NCBI RefSeq assembly: GCF_036013645.1
Contig: NZ_CP107869.1
Span: forward strand, 10,354,001-10,418,000
Length of the DNA: 64,000 bases
Direction of reading: 5' to 3'
Source: Streptomyces sp. NBC_00490
Lineage (GTDB): Bacteria > Actinomycetota > Actinomycetes > Streptomycetales > Streptomycetaceae
Both the position numbers and the translations under genes were made by a program. Shown here one piece after another: positions 55,460 to 64,000 of this stretch (position 1 is its first letter; each line of letters begins with the position of its first letter). Under the pieces are notes generated by a model. It saw nothing but the letters and a program-made list of their open reading frames with translations. It was not told the origin of the DNA and ran no database searches.

Positions 55460-56601
55460 AGATAACCGGACTTGAGACGTTCCTGGTGGCTCCGCGCTGG
55501 CTGTTCCTGCGCATCGCCACCGACGAGGGCGTCACCGGCTGGGGCGAACCCGTCATCGAGGGCCGCGCCGACACCGTACGCGCCGCCGTCCACGAACTGG
55601 CCGACTACCTCATCGGCCGGGACCCGTTGCGCATCGAGGACCACTGGCAGGTGCTCACCAAGGGCGGCTTCTACCGTGGCGGCCCCATCCTCTCCAGCGC
55701 GGTCGCCGGCGTCGACCAGGCACTGTGGGACATCGCCGGCAAGACCTACGGCGTCCCCGTCCACCGCCTCCTCGGCGGCCCCGTACGCGACCGCGTGCGG
55801 ATGTACGCCTGGATCGGCGGCGACCGCCCCAGCGAGGTGGCGGAGCTGGCCGAGGAGCAGATGAAGGCGGGCTTCACCGCGGTCAAGATGAACGGCTCGG
55901 CCGAACTCGCCCCGATCGACACCCCGGCGCGCACCGCCGAGGTCGTCGAGCGCGTCGCGGCCGTCCGTGAGGTGCTCGGCGACGAGCGGGACATCGCGGT
56001 CGACTTCCACGGCCGGGCCTCCACCGCGATGTCGCGCCGACTGCTCTCCCGACTGGAGCCACTGCACCCGCTGTTCGTCGAGGAACCCGTCGCGCCGGAA
56101 CACTCGGGCAACCTGCGCAGCCTGGTGGAGTCCACGAGCATTCCCCTCGCGACCGGCGAACGCCTCTACTCCCGCTGGGACTTCCGCGAGGTACTGGCCA
56201 GCGGAATCGCCGTTGCCCAGCCCGACCTGTCGCACGCCGGCGGCATCTCCGAGGTGCGCCGCATCGCCGCCATGGCCGAGACGTACGACGTCACGATGGC
56301 ACCCCACTGCCCCCTCGGCCCGATCGCTCTGGCCGCCAGCCTCCAGATCGCCTTCTCCGTGCCCAACTTCCTCATCCAGGAACAGAGCATGGGCATCCAC
56401 TACAACCAACAGGCCGACCTGCTGGAGTACGTGATGGACCCCGAACCCTTCCGGTTCCAGAACGGGTACGCCATCGCCTCCACCCGCCCCGGTCTCGGCG
56501 TCGACATCGACGAGAAGGCGGTACGCCACGCCGCCGAGACCGGACACCGCTGGCGCAACCCCATCTGGCGAGGCGCCGACGGGGCCTTCACCGAATGGTG
56601 A
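55456..56601 (+). CDS. dgoD: D-galactonate dehydratase
   Basis: 381 aa from TTG 55456, with GAAGGAACTTCC upstream and overlap with the regulator stop (TTGA). Enolase-superfamily enzyme very like E. coli DgoD throughout: GVTGWGEPVIEGRADTVRAA, GGFYRGGPILSSAVAGVDQA, FTAVKMNGSAEL, VDFHGRASTAM, LFVEEPVAPEH, PDLSHAGGISEV, MAPHCPLGPIALAASLQ and EQSMGIHYN. The acidic metal ligands and the catalytic His are all present. It turns D-galactonate into 2-dehydro-3-deoxygalactonate (KDGal). Very sure. Confidence 0.95.
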   Translation: MKITGLETFLVAPRWLFLRIATDEGVTGWGEPVIEGRADTVRAAVHELADYLIGRDPLRIEDHWQVLTKGGFYRGGPILSSAVAGVDQALWDIAGKTYGVPVHRLLGGPVRDRVRMYAWIGGDRPSEVAELAEEQMKAGFTAVKMNGSAELAPIDTPARTAEVVERVAAVREVLGDERDIAVDFHGRASTAMSRRLLSRLEPLHPLFVEEPVAPEHSGNLRSLVESTSIPLATGERLYSRWDFREVLASGIAVAQPDLSHAGGISEVRRIAAMAETYDVTMAPHCPLGPIALAASLQIAFSVPNFLIQEQSMGIHYNQQADLLEYVMDPEPFRFQNGYAIASTRPGLGVDIDEKAVRHAAETGHRWRNPIWRGADGAFTEW

Positions 56602-56642
56602 CCGCCGCCCGCACACCGCACCCGCAAGGAGAGCCCGCCCCC

Positions 56643-57263
56643 ATGAACCTGGTGGAATCGCTCGGCGCCCACCGCCTGTTGGCGATCGTCCGCGGCAAGG
56701 ACCCCGCCGCCGCCCTGAACACCGTACGCACCCTCACCGAGGAAGGCATCGCGGCCGTCGAGGTGTCGCTGACCACCGCCGACGCCCTGACCGTCATCCG
56801 GCAGGCGCGCGCCGAACTCGGCCCCGACGCGCTGCTCGGCGCAGGCACCGTTCGCTCGGCCGAGGACGCCGCCCGCGCGGTCGACGCCGGCGCCGCGTAC
56901 CTCGTCACCCCGGCACTGGTCGACGGACTCGAGGCGTACGGCGTACCCGTGCTGATGGGCGCCCTGACACCGAGCGAGGTCGAAGCCGCCCTCGCCCGAG
57001 GCGCCGACGCGATCAAACTCTTCCCCGGCTCCTTCGGCGGACCCGCCTATCTGAAGGCCCTGCGCGACCCGTTCCCCGAGGTGCCCTTCGTACCCGTCGG
57101 AGGAGTGGACGCACAGGCCGCCCGCGACTACCTCGACCGGGGCGCCCTGGCCGTCGGCGTCGGCTCACCCCTCGTCGGCGACGCGGCCGACGGCGGCGAC
57201 CTGGAGCAACTGCGCGCCCGCGCGGCCGAGTTCCGTAAGACGGCCGCCGGGGAGCGGCCGTGA
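56643..57263 (+). CDS. dgoA: 2-keto-3-deoxy-6-phosphogluconate/galactonate aldolase
   Basis: 206 aa from ATG 56643 with AAGGAG upstream. Class I aldolase of the KDPG/KDPGal family: HRLLAIVRGKDPAAALNTVR, IAAVEVSLTTADAL (Glu), LLGAGTVRSAEDAARAV, AYLVTPALV, DAIKLFPGSFGGPAYLKALR (Schiff-base Lys) and FVPVGGVDAQAARDYLDRGA. It cleaves the phosphorylated ketodeoxy-acid to pyruvate and glyceraldehyde-3-phosphate. DgoA rather than Eda is chosen because of the adjoining dgoD; both reactions are possible. Overlaps the kinase gene by 4 bases. Confidence 0.9.
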   Translation: MNLVESLGAHRLLAIVRGKDPAAALNTVRTLTEEGIAAVEVSLTTADALTVIRQARAELGPDALLGAGTVRSAEDAARAVDAGAAYLVTPALVDGLEAYGVPVLMGALTPSEVEAALARGADAIKLFPGSFGGPAYLKALRDPFPEVPFVPVGGVDAQAARDYLDRGALAVGVGSPLVGDAADGGDLEQLRARAAEFRKTAAGERP

Positions 57264-58216
57264 CAGCACCTGAAGTCGTGACCTTCGGCGAGACGATGGC
57301 GGCGCTCCGGGCCAACGGCGCGCTGCGCCTGGGCGGCAGCCTCGGTCTGTCCGTCGCCGGAGCCGAGTCCAATGTCGCGATCGGCCTCGCGCGGCTCGGC
57401 CACCGGGTGCGCTGGGCGGGCCGCGTCGGCGCGGACGAACTCGGCGCGCTGGTCCTGCGCACGCTGCGCGCCGAGGGCGTCGACACCGGCCACGCGGTCA
57501 CCGACGACACCGGTCGGCCCACCGGACTGCTGCTGACCGAACCTCGCCTGGGAACGCTGACCCGCGTCAGCTACTACCGCACGGGTTCCGCGGGTTCAGC
57601 GGTCACACCGGACGACGTCCTGTCCGCGCTGGCCCCCGAAACCCGCGTGCTGCACCTGACCGGCATCACGCCGGCGCTCGGCCCGTCGGCGGCCGAGGCG
57701 GTCCTGGCCGCTGCCAAGACCGCCCGCGAAAGCGGGGTCACCGTATCCCTCGACGTCAACTACCGCTCCCGGCTGTGGTCATCCGACCGCGCCCGCACCG
57801 CACTGCGGCCGATCCTGGACCACACCGACCTGCTCATCGCCTCCGAGGACGAGCTGCCGCTGGTGCGGGAAGCGCGAGGTGCGGGCGAGTCCGAGGCCGT
57901 GCACGGCGTGCTGGCGGCAGGCGTCACCGAGGTGGTCGTCAAGCGGGGCGCCCGCGGCGCGACCGTCTTCACCGCCGACGGCGCAACCGACCGTGCTGCG
58001 CGAGCAGTTGACGCCGTCGACCTGGTCGGCGCGGGCGACGCCTTCGTGGCCGGATACCTCTCCGGCCTCCTGGACGGCACCGACATTTCCGCCCGGCTGG
58101 ACCGGGCTGTCACCACCGCGGCCTTCGCCGTCGCCACCCGGGGTGACTGGGAGGGCCTGCCGACACGGGACGAACTCGGCCTGTTCGACGAGCCCGACGG
58201 CACGACCATCCGCTGA
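57260..58216 (+). CDS. kdgK: 2-keto-3-deoxygluconate/galactonate kinase (PfkB family)
   Basis: 318 aa from GTG 57260, which overlaps the aldolase stop (GTGA). Ribokinase fold: VVTFGETMAALRANGALRLG, SVAGAESNVAIGLARLGHRV (sugar-binding), VSLDVNYRSRLWSSDRARTA, IASEDELPLV, VVVKRGARGATVF and DLVGAGDAFVAGYLSGLLDG with the catalytic Asp. It phosphorylates KDGal or KDG at C6 with ATP, giving the aldolase substrate. The match with KdgK is good; preference between gluco- and galacto- isomers cannot be read. Confidence 0.9.
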   Translation: MTAPEVVTFGETMAALRANGALRLGGSLGLSVAGAESNVAIGLARLGHRVRWAGRVGADELGALVLRTLRAEGVDTGHAVTDDTGRPTGLLLTEPRLGTLTRVSYYRTGSAGSAVTPDDVLSALAPETRVLHLTGITPALGPSAAEAVLAAAKTARESGVTVSLDVNYRSRLWSSDRARTALRPILDHTDLLIASEDELPLVREARGAGESEAVHGVLAAGVTEVVVKRGARGATVFTADGATDRAARAVDAVDLVGAGDAFVAGYLSGLLDGTDISARLDRAVTTAAFAVATRGDWEGLPTRDELGLFDEPDGTTIR

Positions 58217-58230
58217 CCGGAGAACTCCTC

Positions 58231-59118
58231 ATGACATCTGCAACTGCGCCGACTGCGGTCGTCGTGGACGGCGCGTACGAACTCGCCGAGGGCGGCCGCT
58301 GGGCCGACGGCCGGTACGTGTACGTCGACATCCTCAGCGGCCGGCTCTTCGAACTCTGCGACGGCACCGACCCGGCGGTCCCGCACCAACTGGCCCGGCT
58401 CGACGTGTCGTTGGGTGCCGTCGCGCCGGTGGCGGACCGGCCCGGGGCGTGGATCGCCGCCGCGGGCACCGGCATCGCGCTGCTCACCGCGGACGGCGCA
58501 CTGGAATGGCTGGACTGCCCCGAGGACCGCACCCCTGTCCCCAGCCGCATGAACGACGGTGTCGCGGACCCCGCAGGCCGCTTCTGGGCCGGCAGCATGG
58601 CCTACGACGGCACCCCCGGCGCGGGCTCCCTGTACCGAACGGACCACGACGGCACGGTGGTGCGCGTTCTCGACGGCCTGACCATCGCCAACGGCCCGGC
58701 CTTCACCGCCGACGGCACGACCATGTACCTCGCCGACACGGCCGTCGGCACCATCCTGCGCTGCCGGGTCGACCCCGCCTCCGGCGACCTCGTCGCCGAC
58801 CCGGAGACCTTCGCCCGGCTGCGCGACGGCGAAGGCAGCCCCGACGGGATGACCGTCGACGAGGAGGGCTGCCTGTGGGTCGCGATGTGGGGTGCCGGCA
58901 CAGTCCGCCGCTACCACCCCGACGGTCACCTGCTCCACACCCTGACCGTGCCCGCCCCCCACCCCACGTCGGTGTGTCTGCACCCCGGTGACAACCGCCT
59001 CTACGTCACCACGGCCCGCTACGGGGTGCGGAACCCGACCGCGGCCTCGGGCGCGGTGCTGAGCGTTCCCGCACCGGTCGCGGGAACACCGGCCTGCTCC
59101 TGGCGGGCCCGGCACTGA
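58231..59118 (+). CDS. SMP-30/gluconolactonase family lactonase
   Basis: 295 aa from ATG 58231, GGAG seven bases upstream. Six-bladed beta-propeller with the metal ligands in place: ELAEGGRWADGRYVYVDILS (Glu), VPSRMNDGVADPAGRFWAGS (Asn), GLTIANGPAFTADGTTMYLA (Asn) and GSPDGMTVDEEGCLWVAMWG (Asp). It hydrolyses the sugar lactone made by the SDR to the free aldonate (galactonate). Last gene of the operon, it is followed after 25 bp by the convergent GH42 gene. Confidence 0.9.
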   Translation: MTSATAPTAVVVDGAYELAEGGRWADGRYVYVDILSGRLFELCDGTDPAVPHQLARLDVSLGAVAPVADRPGAWIAAAGTGIALLTADGALEWLDCPEDRTPVPSRMNDGVADPAGRFWAGSMAYDGTPGAGSLYRTDHDGTVVRVLDGLTIANGPAFTADGTTMYLADTAVGTILRCRVDPASGDLVADPETFARLRDGEGSPDGMTVDEEGCLWVAMWGAGTVRRYHPDGHLLHTLTVPAPHPTSVCLHPGDNRLYVTTARYGVRNPTAASGAVLSVPAPVAGTPACSWRARH

Positions 59119-59143
59119 CCTGCTGGGCGCACCGGCAGGTGGA

Positions 59144-61159
59144 TCAGCGGGGCTCGCGGACCACGGCGACGCCTCCCGGTGGGACGGTGACCGTTCCCTT
59201 GACCGGTGTGCCGGTGAGGAGTTCGACCCCTGCGGCAGGTACTTCGGCGCCCTTTCCGGCGTGATCGATGAGGAACAGGAAGTCGGCCTCCGCGCCCCGG
59301 CGCCGGACGACCTCGATCCCGGCGGGCGCGTCCTGCTCCGGCGTGACGCCGGCCTCCCGGCGGACGCGGTCGAGCAGGGCGGCGAGCGTGTCCGGGTCGG
59401 GACGGGTGGCCAGATACCAGGCGGAGCCGTCGCCGTGCCGGTGGCGGGTGACGGCGGGGTGGCCGGCCAGCGGGCCGTCGGCGTGGGAGACCACGGCCTG
59501 CGCGCCGGTCAGCCGGATGCGCTCCGACCACAGATCGGCGGTGGCACCCGGCGCCACGCCGCCGGTCAGGCCGGTCGTCTCGCCGGGCAGCAGAGGGAAG
59601 AGCTCGTCGGTGACCACGCCGAGGACATCACGGAATGCGCCGGGGTAGCCGCCCAGGTACACATGGGCGTTCTCGTCGACCATGCCGCTGTGGAAGCCGA
59701 CAGCCAGCGTGCCCCCGCGTTCGGCGAACCGGGCCAGGTTGGCCGCGGCGGCCTCCGCGACCAGGTACAGCGAGGGTGCCAGGACGAGCTTGTAGCGGTC
59801 GAGTCCGGGGTCGTCGGGGCGTACGAAGTCGACGGCGACCCCGGCCCGCCACAGGGGGGTGTACCAGTCCCGGACCAGGTCCTGGTAGCGCAGCTCGCCG
59901 CTGGGCTGGGAGGGCAGCTCCAGTGCCCAGCGGGCGTCCCAGTCCCACACGATCGCCACCTGCGCCGTGCTGGTGGAACCCCGCACCTCGGCCAACGCCC
60001 CCATTTCCGCGCCGAGTTGGACGACGTCCTGCCAGATCTGGCTGTCGGTGCCGGCGTGCGGCAGCATCGCCGAGTGCCACTGCTCGGCGCCGGCCTTGGC
60101 CGCCCGCCACTGGAAGAACGCGATACCGTCGGCGCCGTGGGCCACGTGTGCGAGCGCGTTGCGGCGCATCTCTCCGGGGAGCTTGGCGCGGTTGACGGGC
60201 TGCCAGTTGACGGCGCCGGTCGAGTGCTCCATGAGGAACCACGGGCCGCCCGCGAGCGAGCGCATCAGGTCGCCGTGCAGGGCGATGTCGACCTCGGCCT
60301 CCGCGTCGTCGGACAGCAGGTAGTGGTCGTTGGAGAGGATGTCCAGCTCCGGTGCCCAGCGCCAGTAGTCGAGGGCATCGATGGTGCGCAGGACCAGGAA
60401 GTTGGTGGTCGCGGGGGTGTCCGGAGCGGCCCGGAGCAGTACCTCGCGTTCGGCGGTGCACAGGGAGAGCAGTTCGTCGGAGCAGAAGCGGCGCCAGTCG
60501 AGCCGGTGGGTGGGGTTCGGGGGAGCCGAGGTGGCGCGGGGCGGCAGGATCTGGTCCCACGAGTAGTACCACTGGCTCCAGAACGTGGTGCCCCAGGCAT
60601 GGTTGAGGGCGTCCAGGTCGTCGCCGTAGCGGGCGCGCAGCCAGGTGCGGAAGGCGGCGGCGCTGGTGTCGCAGTAGCAGGCGTCGTTGTGGCAGCCGTA
60701 TTCGTTGTGGATGTGCCACATGGCGACGGCCGGGTGGTCGGCGTAGCGCTCGGCGAGCGCTCCGGCGATCCGCAGCGCTGCTCGGCGGTAGGCGGGGCTG
60801 GACGGGCAGAAGGTCTGGCGGCTGCCGTACGACAGTGTGCGGCCGTCCTTGTCGACCGGCAGCGCCTCCGGGTGCTTGCGGAAGAACCAGGCCGGCGGTG
60901 CCGCCGTCGGTGTCGCCAGGTCGGCGGCGATGCCGTTCTCGTGGAGCAGGTCGAGGATCTTGTCCATGCGGGCGAAGTCGTAGACGCCCTCGGCCGGTTC
61001 GAGCAGGGCCCAGGAGAAGATGCCGACACTGACCATGCTCACCCCGGCCTCGGCCATCAGACGCATGTCCTCGGCCCAGACCTCTTCGGGCCACTGCTCG
61101 GGGTTGTAGTCACCTCCGTAGGCGATTCCGGGAATGCGAAGACGGCGTGCGGTACTCAC
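59144..61159 (-). CDS. Beta-galactosidase, glycoside hydrolase family 42
   Basis: 671 aa from GTG 61159, at the usual GH42 start (VSTARRLRIPGIAYGGDYNP); residues upstream of it are not homologous. No signal peptide, so cytosolic. DMRLMAEAGVSMVSVGIFSW, WHIHNEYGCHNDACYCD (acid/base Glu and Cys-rich zinc loop), FLMEHSTGAVNWQPVNRAKL (nucleophile Glu), then the trimerisation domain and a C-terminal beta domain. It releases galactose from imported beta-galactosides, feeding the DgoD operon. Last gene of the importer operon that starts outside the window (order: binding protein, two permeases, GH42). Confidence 0.95.
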   Translation of the reverse strand: MSTARRLRIPGIAYGGDYNPEQWPEEVWAEDMRLMAEAGVSMVSVGIFSWALLEPAEGVYDFARMDKILDLLHENGIAADLATPTAAPPAWFFRKHPEALPVDKDGRTLSYGSRQTFCPSSPAYRRAALRIAGALAERYADHPAVAMWHIHNEYGCHNDACYCDTSAAAFRTWLRARYGDDLDALNHAWGTTFWSQWYYSWDQILPPRATSAPPNPTHRLDWRRFCSDELLSLCTAEREVLLRAAPDTPATTNFLVLRTIDALDYWRWAPELDILSNDHYLLSDDAEAEVDIALHGDLMRSLAGGPWFLMEHSTGAVNWQPVNRAKLPGEMRRNALAHVAHGADGIAFFQWRAAKAGAEQWHSAMLPHAGTDSQIWQDVVQLGAEMGALAEVRGSTSTAQVAIVWDWDARWALELPSQPSGELRYQDLVRDWYTPLWRAGVAVDFVRPDDPGLDRYKLVLAPSLYLVAEAAAANLARFAERGGTLAVGFHSGMVDENAHVYLGGYPGAFRDVLGVVTDELFPLLPGETTGLTGGVAPGATADLWSERIRLTGAQAVVSHADGPLAGHPAVTRHRHGDGSAWYLATRPDPDTLAALLDRVRREAGVTPEQDAPAGIEVVRRRGAEADFLFLIDHAGKGAEVPAAGVELLTGTPVKGTVTVPPGGVAVVREPR

Positions 61160-61206
61160 TGGTGGTACTCCGGAAGGGGTGTAGGGGAGGGGCAAGTAGG
61201 GGTGTG

Positions 61207-62091
61207 TCAGCCCTTGTTGGCGCCCAGAGTGAGGCCGCTGACGAACTGGCGCTGCAGCACGAAGTACACGATCAGGGTGGGGATCGCGGTGAGCAGGGCA
61301 CCGGCGGCCACCAGGTTGGGGTCGGTGAAGTACGCCCCGGTCAGGTTGTTCAGCGCGGAGGTGATCGGCATGTTCTCGCCGGTGGAGATGAGGACCAGGG
61401 CCCAGAAGAAGTCGTTGTAGATCCAGATGGACAACAGCGTGCCCAGCGCGGCCATCGCCGGTCGGCACAGGGGCAGGACGATCTGCCAGTACATGCGCCA
61501 CACGGAGGCGCCGTCGACGAGGGCGGCCTCGGTGAGCTCGTGCGGGAGCGAGCGCATGTAGTTGGCGAGCACGAAGGCGCAGAAGCCGGACTGGAACGCG
61601 ACGTGGATGAGGACCAGGCCGAGCGCGGAGTCGTAGAGCTTGCCGGACATGGTGATGCCGGGCAGGTCCACCAGGAGGTACAGGCGGTACAGCGGGGTGA
61701 TGATGACCTGCTGCGGGAGCAGGTTGCCGGCGGTGAAGACCAGCAGCAGGGCGAGGTTGAGACGGAAGTCGAAGCGGCTGACGTAGAAGGCCACCATCGA
61801 GGACAGGAACAGCGTCACGAGCACCGCCGGCACGGCGATGATCATCGTGTTGACGAAGTAGTGCCCCATGTCCGACTGCGTGAACGCGTCCGTGAAGTTG
61901 TCGAAGCTCAGCTTGTCGGGCCAGGAGACATAACCCTTCTCACTGGTTTCCGCGTACGGCCGCATCGCCGAGTACATCGCCCACAGCAGCGGTGCGAGCC
62001 AGGCCAGCGCCGCGCCCGCGAGGAAGAGGTGCAGCAGGACCCGGGCGGGGCGCACGGGCGTACGGACCTTGGTCATGACGGTGGTGCTCAT
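61207..62091 (-). CDS. Sugar ABC transporter permease (MalG type), second importer
   Basis: 294 aa from ATG 62091, overlapping the previous permease stop (ATGA). Six membrane segments from VLLHLFLAGAALAWLAPLLW on. The EAA loop is LTEAALVDGASVWRMYWQIV. With 62088 it makes the channel of the second importer. 47 bp separate it from GH42, suggesting co-transcription. Confidence 0.9.
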   Translation of the reverse strand: MSTTVMTKVRTPVRPARVLLHLFLAGAALAWLAPLLWAMYSAMRPYAETSEKGYVSWPDKLSFDNFTDAFTQSDMGHYFVNTMIIAVPAVLVTLFLSSMVAFYVSRFDFRLNLALLLVFTAGNLLPQQVIITPLYRLYLLVDLPGITMSGKLYDSALGLVLIHVAFQSGFCAFVLANYMRSLPHELTEAALVDGASVWRMYWQIVLPLCRPAMAALGTLLSIWIYNDFFWALVLISTGENMPITSALNNLTGAYFTDPNLVAAGALLTAIPTLIVYFVLQRQFVSGLTLGANKG

Positions 62092-63083
62092 GCGCGCCGC
62101 TCCTTCCGGAAGGTGGACACCAGATACGGGATGATCACAACGAGCGAGATCAGCAGCAGCACGACCGCGATCGCGGAGCCGTAGCCGATGCGGCTGGACT
62201 CGCCGATGATGTTGTTGGTGACCAGGATCGACAGCAGCTCGGTGCCCTCGGCGCCCTTGTTGAAGACGAAGACCAGGTCGAAGGCGCGCAGTGCCTCGAT
62301 GATGGTGACGACGAGGACGACGGTGTTGGTGGGGCGCAGGGTCGGGAAGATGACGTTCTTGAACGTCTGCCACTCGTTGGCGCCGTCCAGCGAGGAGGCT
62401 TCGCGCAGGGACGGGTCGACGCCCTTCAGGCCGGCCAGGTAGAGGATCATCATGTAGCCGGTGTGGCGCCAGGACGCGGCGATGAGGATGGCCCAGAGGT
62501 TGAGGTCCGGGTCGCCGATCCAGTCGATGTACTTTCCCGGTTCGTTGGCCCCGATGACGCTGTTGATCAGGCCGGTGTCGGGGTTGTAGACGAGCTGCCA
62601 GACGAACCCGATGACCGCCATGGACAGCACGACGGGCAGGAAGAAGGCCGTCTGGTAGACCCGGCTGAACCGGATCTTCTTGTCCAGTTGCACGGCCAGG
62701 AACAGGCCGAGTGGCGTGGGGATCGCGATCAGGACGACGAACCAGATCACGTTGTGTTGGAGGGCGGGCCAGAACTGCGGGTTCTGCTCGAAGAGCTCCT
62801 TGAAGTTCTGGAGCCCGACCCACTGGATGGAGTCGAAGCCGATGCCGTCCCAGGTGGTGAAGGCGAGGGCGATGGAGGCCAGCGCGGTGACCCAGACGAG
62901 GGCGACGTGCAGGATCGTCGGAACGCCGGCCATCAGGCCGAGTGTGATCCGGTCGCGGCGGGTCAGCAGGCGCTGGTGGCCCTTGGGGATGCGCCTCTTC
63001 GCCGTCGCGGTGCCCGGAGGCGGCACCGCGGCCGCCTCCGGGATCTTCGTGGTCGTTTCGGAGCTCATGGTGTTGGTGTTCAT
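62088..63083 (-). CDS. Sugar ABC transporter permease (MalF type), second importer
   Basis: 331 aa from ATG 63083 (GAAGCGG upstream is modest; ATG 63068 is an alternative). A cytosolic lead of about 45 residues is followed by six membrane segments (ILHVALVWVTALASIALAFT and others). EAA loop SLREASSLDGANEWQTFKNV. Partner of the permease at 61207, with the binding protein just upstream. Confidence 0.9.
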   Translation of the reverse strand: MNTNTMSSETTTKIPEAAAVPPPGTATAKRRIPKGHQRLLTRRDRITLGLMAGVPTILHVALVWVTALASIALAFTTWDGIGFDSIQWVGLQNFKELFEQNPQFWPALQHNVIWFVVLIAIPTPLGLFLAVQLDKKIRFSRVYQTAFFLPVVLSMAVIGFVWQLVYNPDTGLINSVIGANEPGKYIDWIGDPDLNLWAILIAASWRHTGYMMILYLAGLKGVDPSLREASSLDGANEWQTFKNVIFPTLRPTNTVVLVVTIIEALRAFDLVFVFNKGAEGTELLSILVTNNIIGESSRIGYGSAIAVVLLLISLVVIIPYLVSTFRKERRA

Positions 63084-63106
63084 CCGCTTCAGAAGGGGGG
63101 TCGGGC

Positions 63107-64000
63107 TCAGCCGGAGGCGAAGATCGTCTTCTTCTGGCGCTCGATCGAGGACAGCAGGCTGTCGATGCCCTTGGGGTCGCGGATGAACTTCTGGAGCGCT
63201 GGCTGCATCACGGTGGAGGTGAAGTCCGGGCGGCTGTCACGGTCCATGAACTGGGTGAGGTGCTTCGCCTGGGTGATCATTTCGTAGCCCTTCTTCTGCA
63301 GGGCGCTGTAGCCGGAGGTGTCGGCCTTCGTGGAGGCGGCGATCAGGCTCGGGTCGGCCTTGAGGTAGATCTCCTCGGCCTGGGCGGTGCCCAGGAATTC
63401 GAGCAGCTTGACGGCACCGGCGTGGTTCTTGGGCTTCTTGCTGAGCATGATGCCGTCGGTCGGCGCCTCGACGGTGTCCTGGCCGTACGCCGGGTCGATC
63501 TCGGGGAAGGGGAAGAAGTCGAGGTCGTCCAGGTCGGCCTTGTTGCTGAACTGCTGGGCCACGAACATGCCAAGCATGTACATACCGGCCTTCTTGGCCA
63601 CCAGCGTCTGGGCGGCGTCCTGCCAGGTACGGCCGACCGCGCCCTCCTGGTGGTAGGGCAGGGTCTCGGCCCAGGTGTCGAAGACCTTGCGGACCTTCGC
63701 GTCGGTCCAGGAGGCCTTGCCCGCCATCAGCTCGACGTGGAAGTCGTAGCCGTTGACCCGGAAGTTGATCTGGTCGAAGGAGCCCATCGCCGGCCAGGCG
63801 TCCTTGTCGCCGTACGCGATCGGGACGAGGCCGTCCTTGTTCATCTGCTTGCACAGGGCGACGTACGCGTCCCACGTGGTGGGGACCTCGTAGCCGTACT
63901 TCTGGAAGACGCTCTTGCGGTAGAAGACCGCCCACGGGGACGTGGTGAGGGGCACCAGGTAGTACTTGCCGTCCTGGCCCTTGCTGAGGTCGTGCATGGC
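63107..64000 (-). CDS. Sugar ABC transporter substrate-binding protein (5' end outside window)
   Basis: The C-terminal about 298 residues are present: DGKYYLVPLTTSPWAVFYRK, YEVPTTWDAYVALCKQMNKD, VAKKAGMYMLGMFVAQQFSN and DLDFFPFPEIDPAYGQDTVE, the blocks of family-1 sugar-binding proteins. The frame is still open at 64000, so the signal peptide and N-lobe lie beyond the window. It serves the second importer. Clearly different in sequence from the binding protein at 52432, so the two importers probably take different oligosaccharides. Confidence 0.9.
   Translation of the reverse strand, partial: AMHDLSKGQDGKYYLVPLTTSPWAVFYRKSVFQKYGYEVPTTWDAYVALCKQMNKDGLVPIAYGDKDAWPAMGSFDQINFRVNGYDFHVELMAGKASWTDAKVRKVFDTWAETLPYHQEGAVGRTWQDAAQTLVAKKAGMYMLGMFVAQQFSNKADLDDLDFFPFPEIDPAYGQDTVEAPTDGIMLSKKPKNHAGAVKLLEFLGTAQAEEIYLKADPSLIAASTKADTSGYSALQKKGYEMITQAKHLTQFMDRDSRPDFTSTVMQPALQKFIRDPKGIDSLLSSIERQKKTIFASG

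Noticed and set aside
54811..56616. 601-codon minus-strand frame opposite the regulator and dgoD
   Set aside because: Shadow; no ribosome site and no family.
59261..61420. 719-codon plus-strand frame opposite GH42
   Set aside because: Shadow of the GH42 gene, which has both catalytic residues.

Overview
The window is GC-rich actinobacterial DNA. Codon use, GTG/TTG starts with GGAGG-type ribosome sites, and families such as SAV_2336-type pseudokinases, DUF4259, DUF4240, DUF6896 and MsiK-dependent sugar importers point to Streptomyces or a close relative, probably an accessory part of the chromosome or a chromosome arm. No rRNA, tRNA or CRISPR array was seen. All assignments come from reading the sequence and from recognising families; no database search was run.

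Layout. (1) 1-2.65 kb: the 3' part of a large pseudokinase/degenerate P-loop protein. (2) 2.9-34.8 kb: an insertion-sequence graveyard. It holds at least a dozen IS elements or pieces (ISKra4, two IS427-group IS5, IS256, several IS5 relics, two IS701, an ISAzo13-like piece, IS630, IS110, ISL3). Exact ends and target duplications can be read for five of them. Between them lie a low-GC block with a STAND-FtsK fusion ATPase (5.06-7.08 kb), a very large HTH-STAND ATPase (8.88-about 13 kb) with a divergent 32-codon gene and a perfect hairpin terminator, a MazF-like toxin, a RecQ helicase, a HAD hydrolase, an MFS transporter truncated by ISL3, and relics of a thiolase, an epimerase and a regulator. 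(3) 31.9-46.3 kb: a run of small single genes. Many belong to families known as immunity proteins of polymorphic toxin systems (WapI-like, Imm53, Imm21, SMI1/KNR4) or to small DUF families of similar distribution (DUF4259, DUF4240, DUF6896), with no toxin gene nearby. An IstB piece, a serine recombinase lacking its catalytic half and other relics are mixed in.

(4) 46.97-64 kb: an intact sugar-catabolic locus with no IS. It has three glycosidases (a cellulase-like GH, a Tat-exported GH2 and a cytosolic GH42), two ABC sugar importers without their own ATPase, a GntR/FadR regulator, and a set of enzymes matching the De Ley-Doudoroff galactose route: SDR dehydrogenase, SMP-30 lactonase, DgoD, KDG kinase and KDPG/KDPGal aldolase. 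Both divergent promoter regions carry the same AT-rich motif (TATTCATAAwTAAT), a strong candidate operator. The likely scheme is this: GH2 outside the cell and GH42 inside release galactose from galactosides brought in by the two importers, and the central operon oxidises it to pyruvate and glyceraldehyde-3-phosphate.
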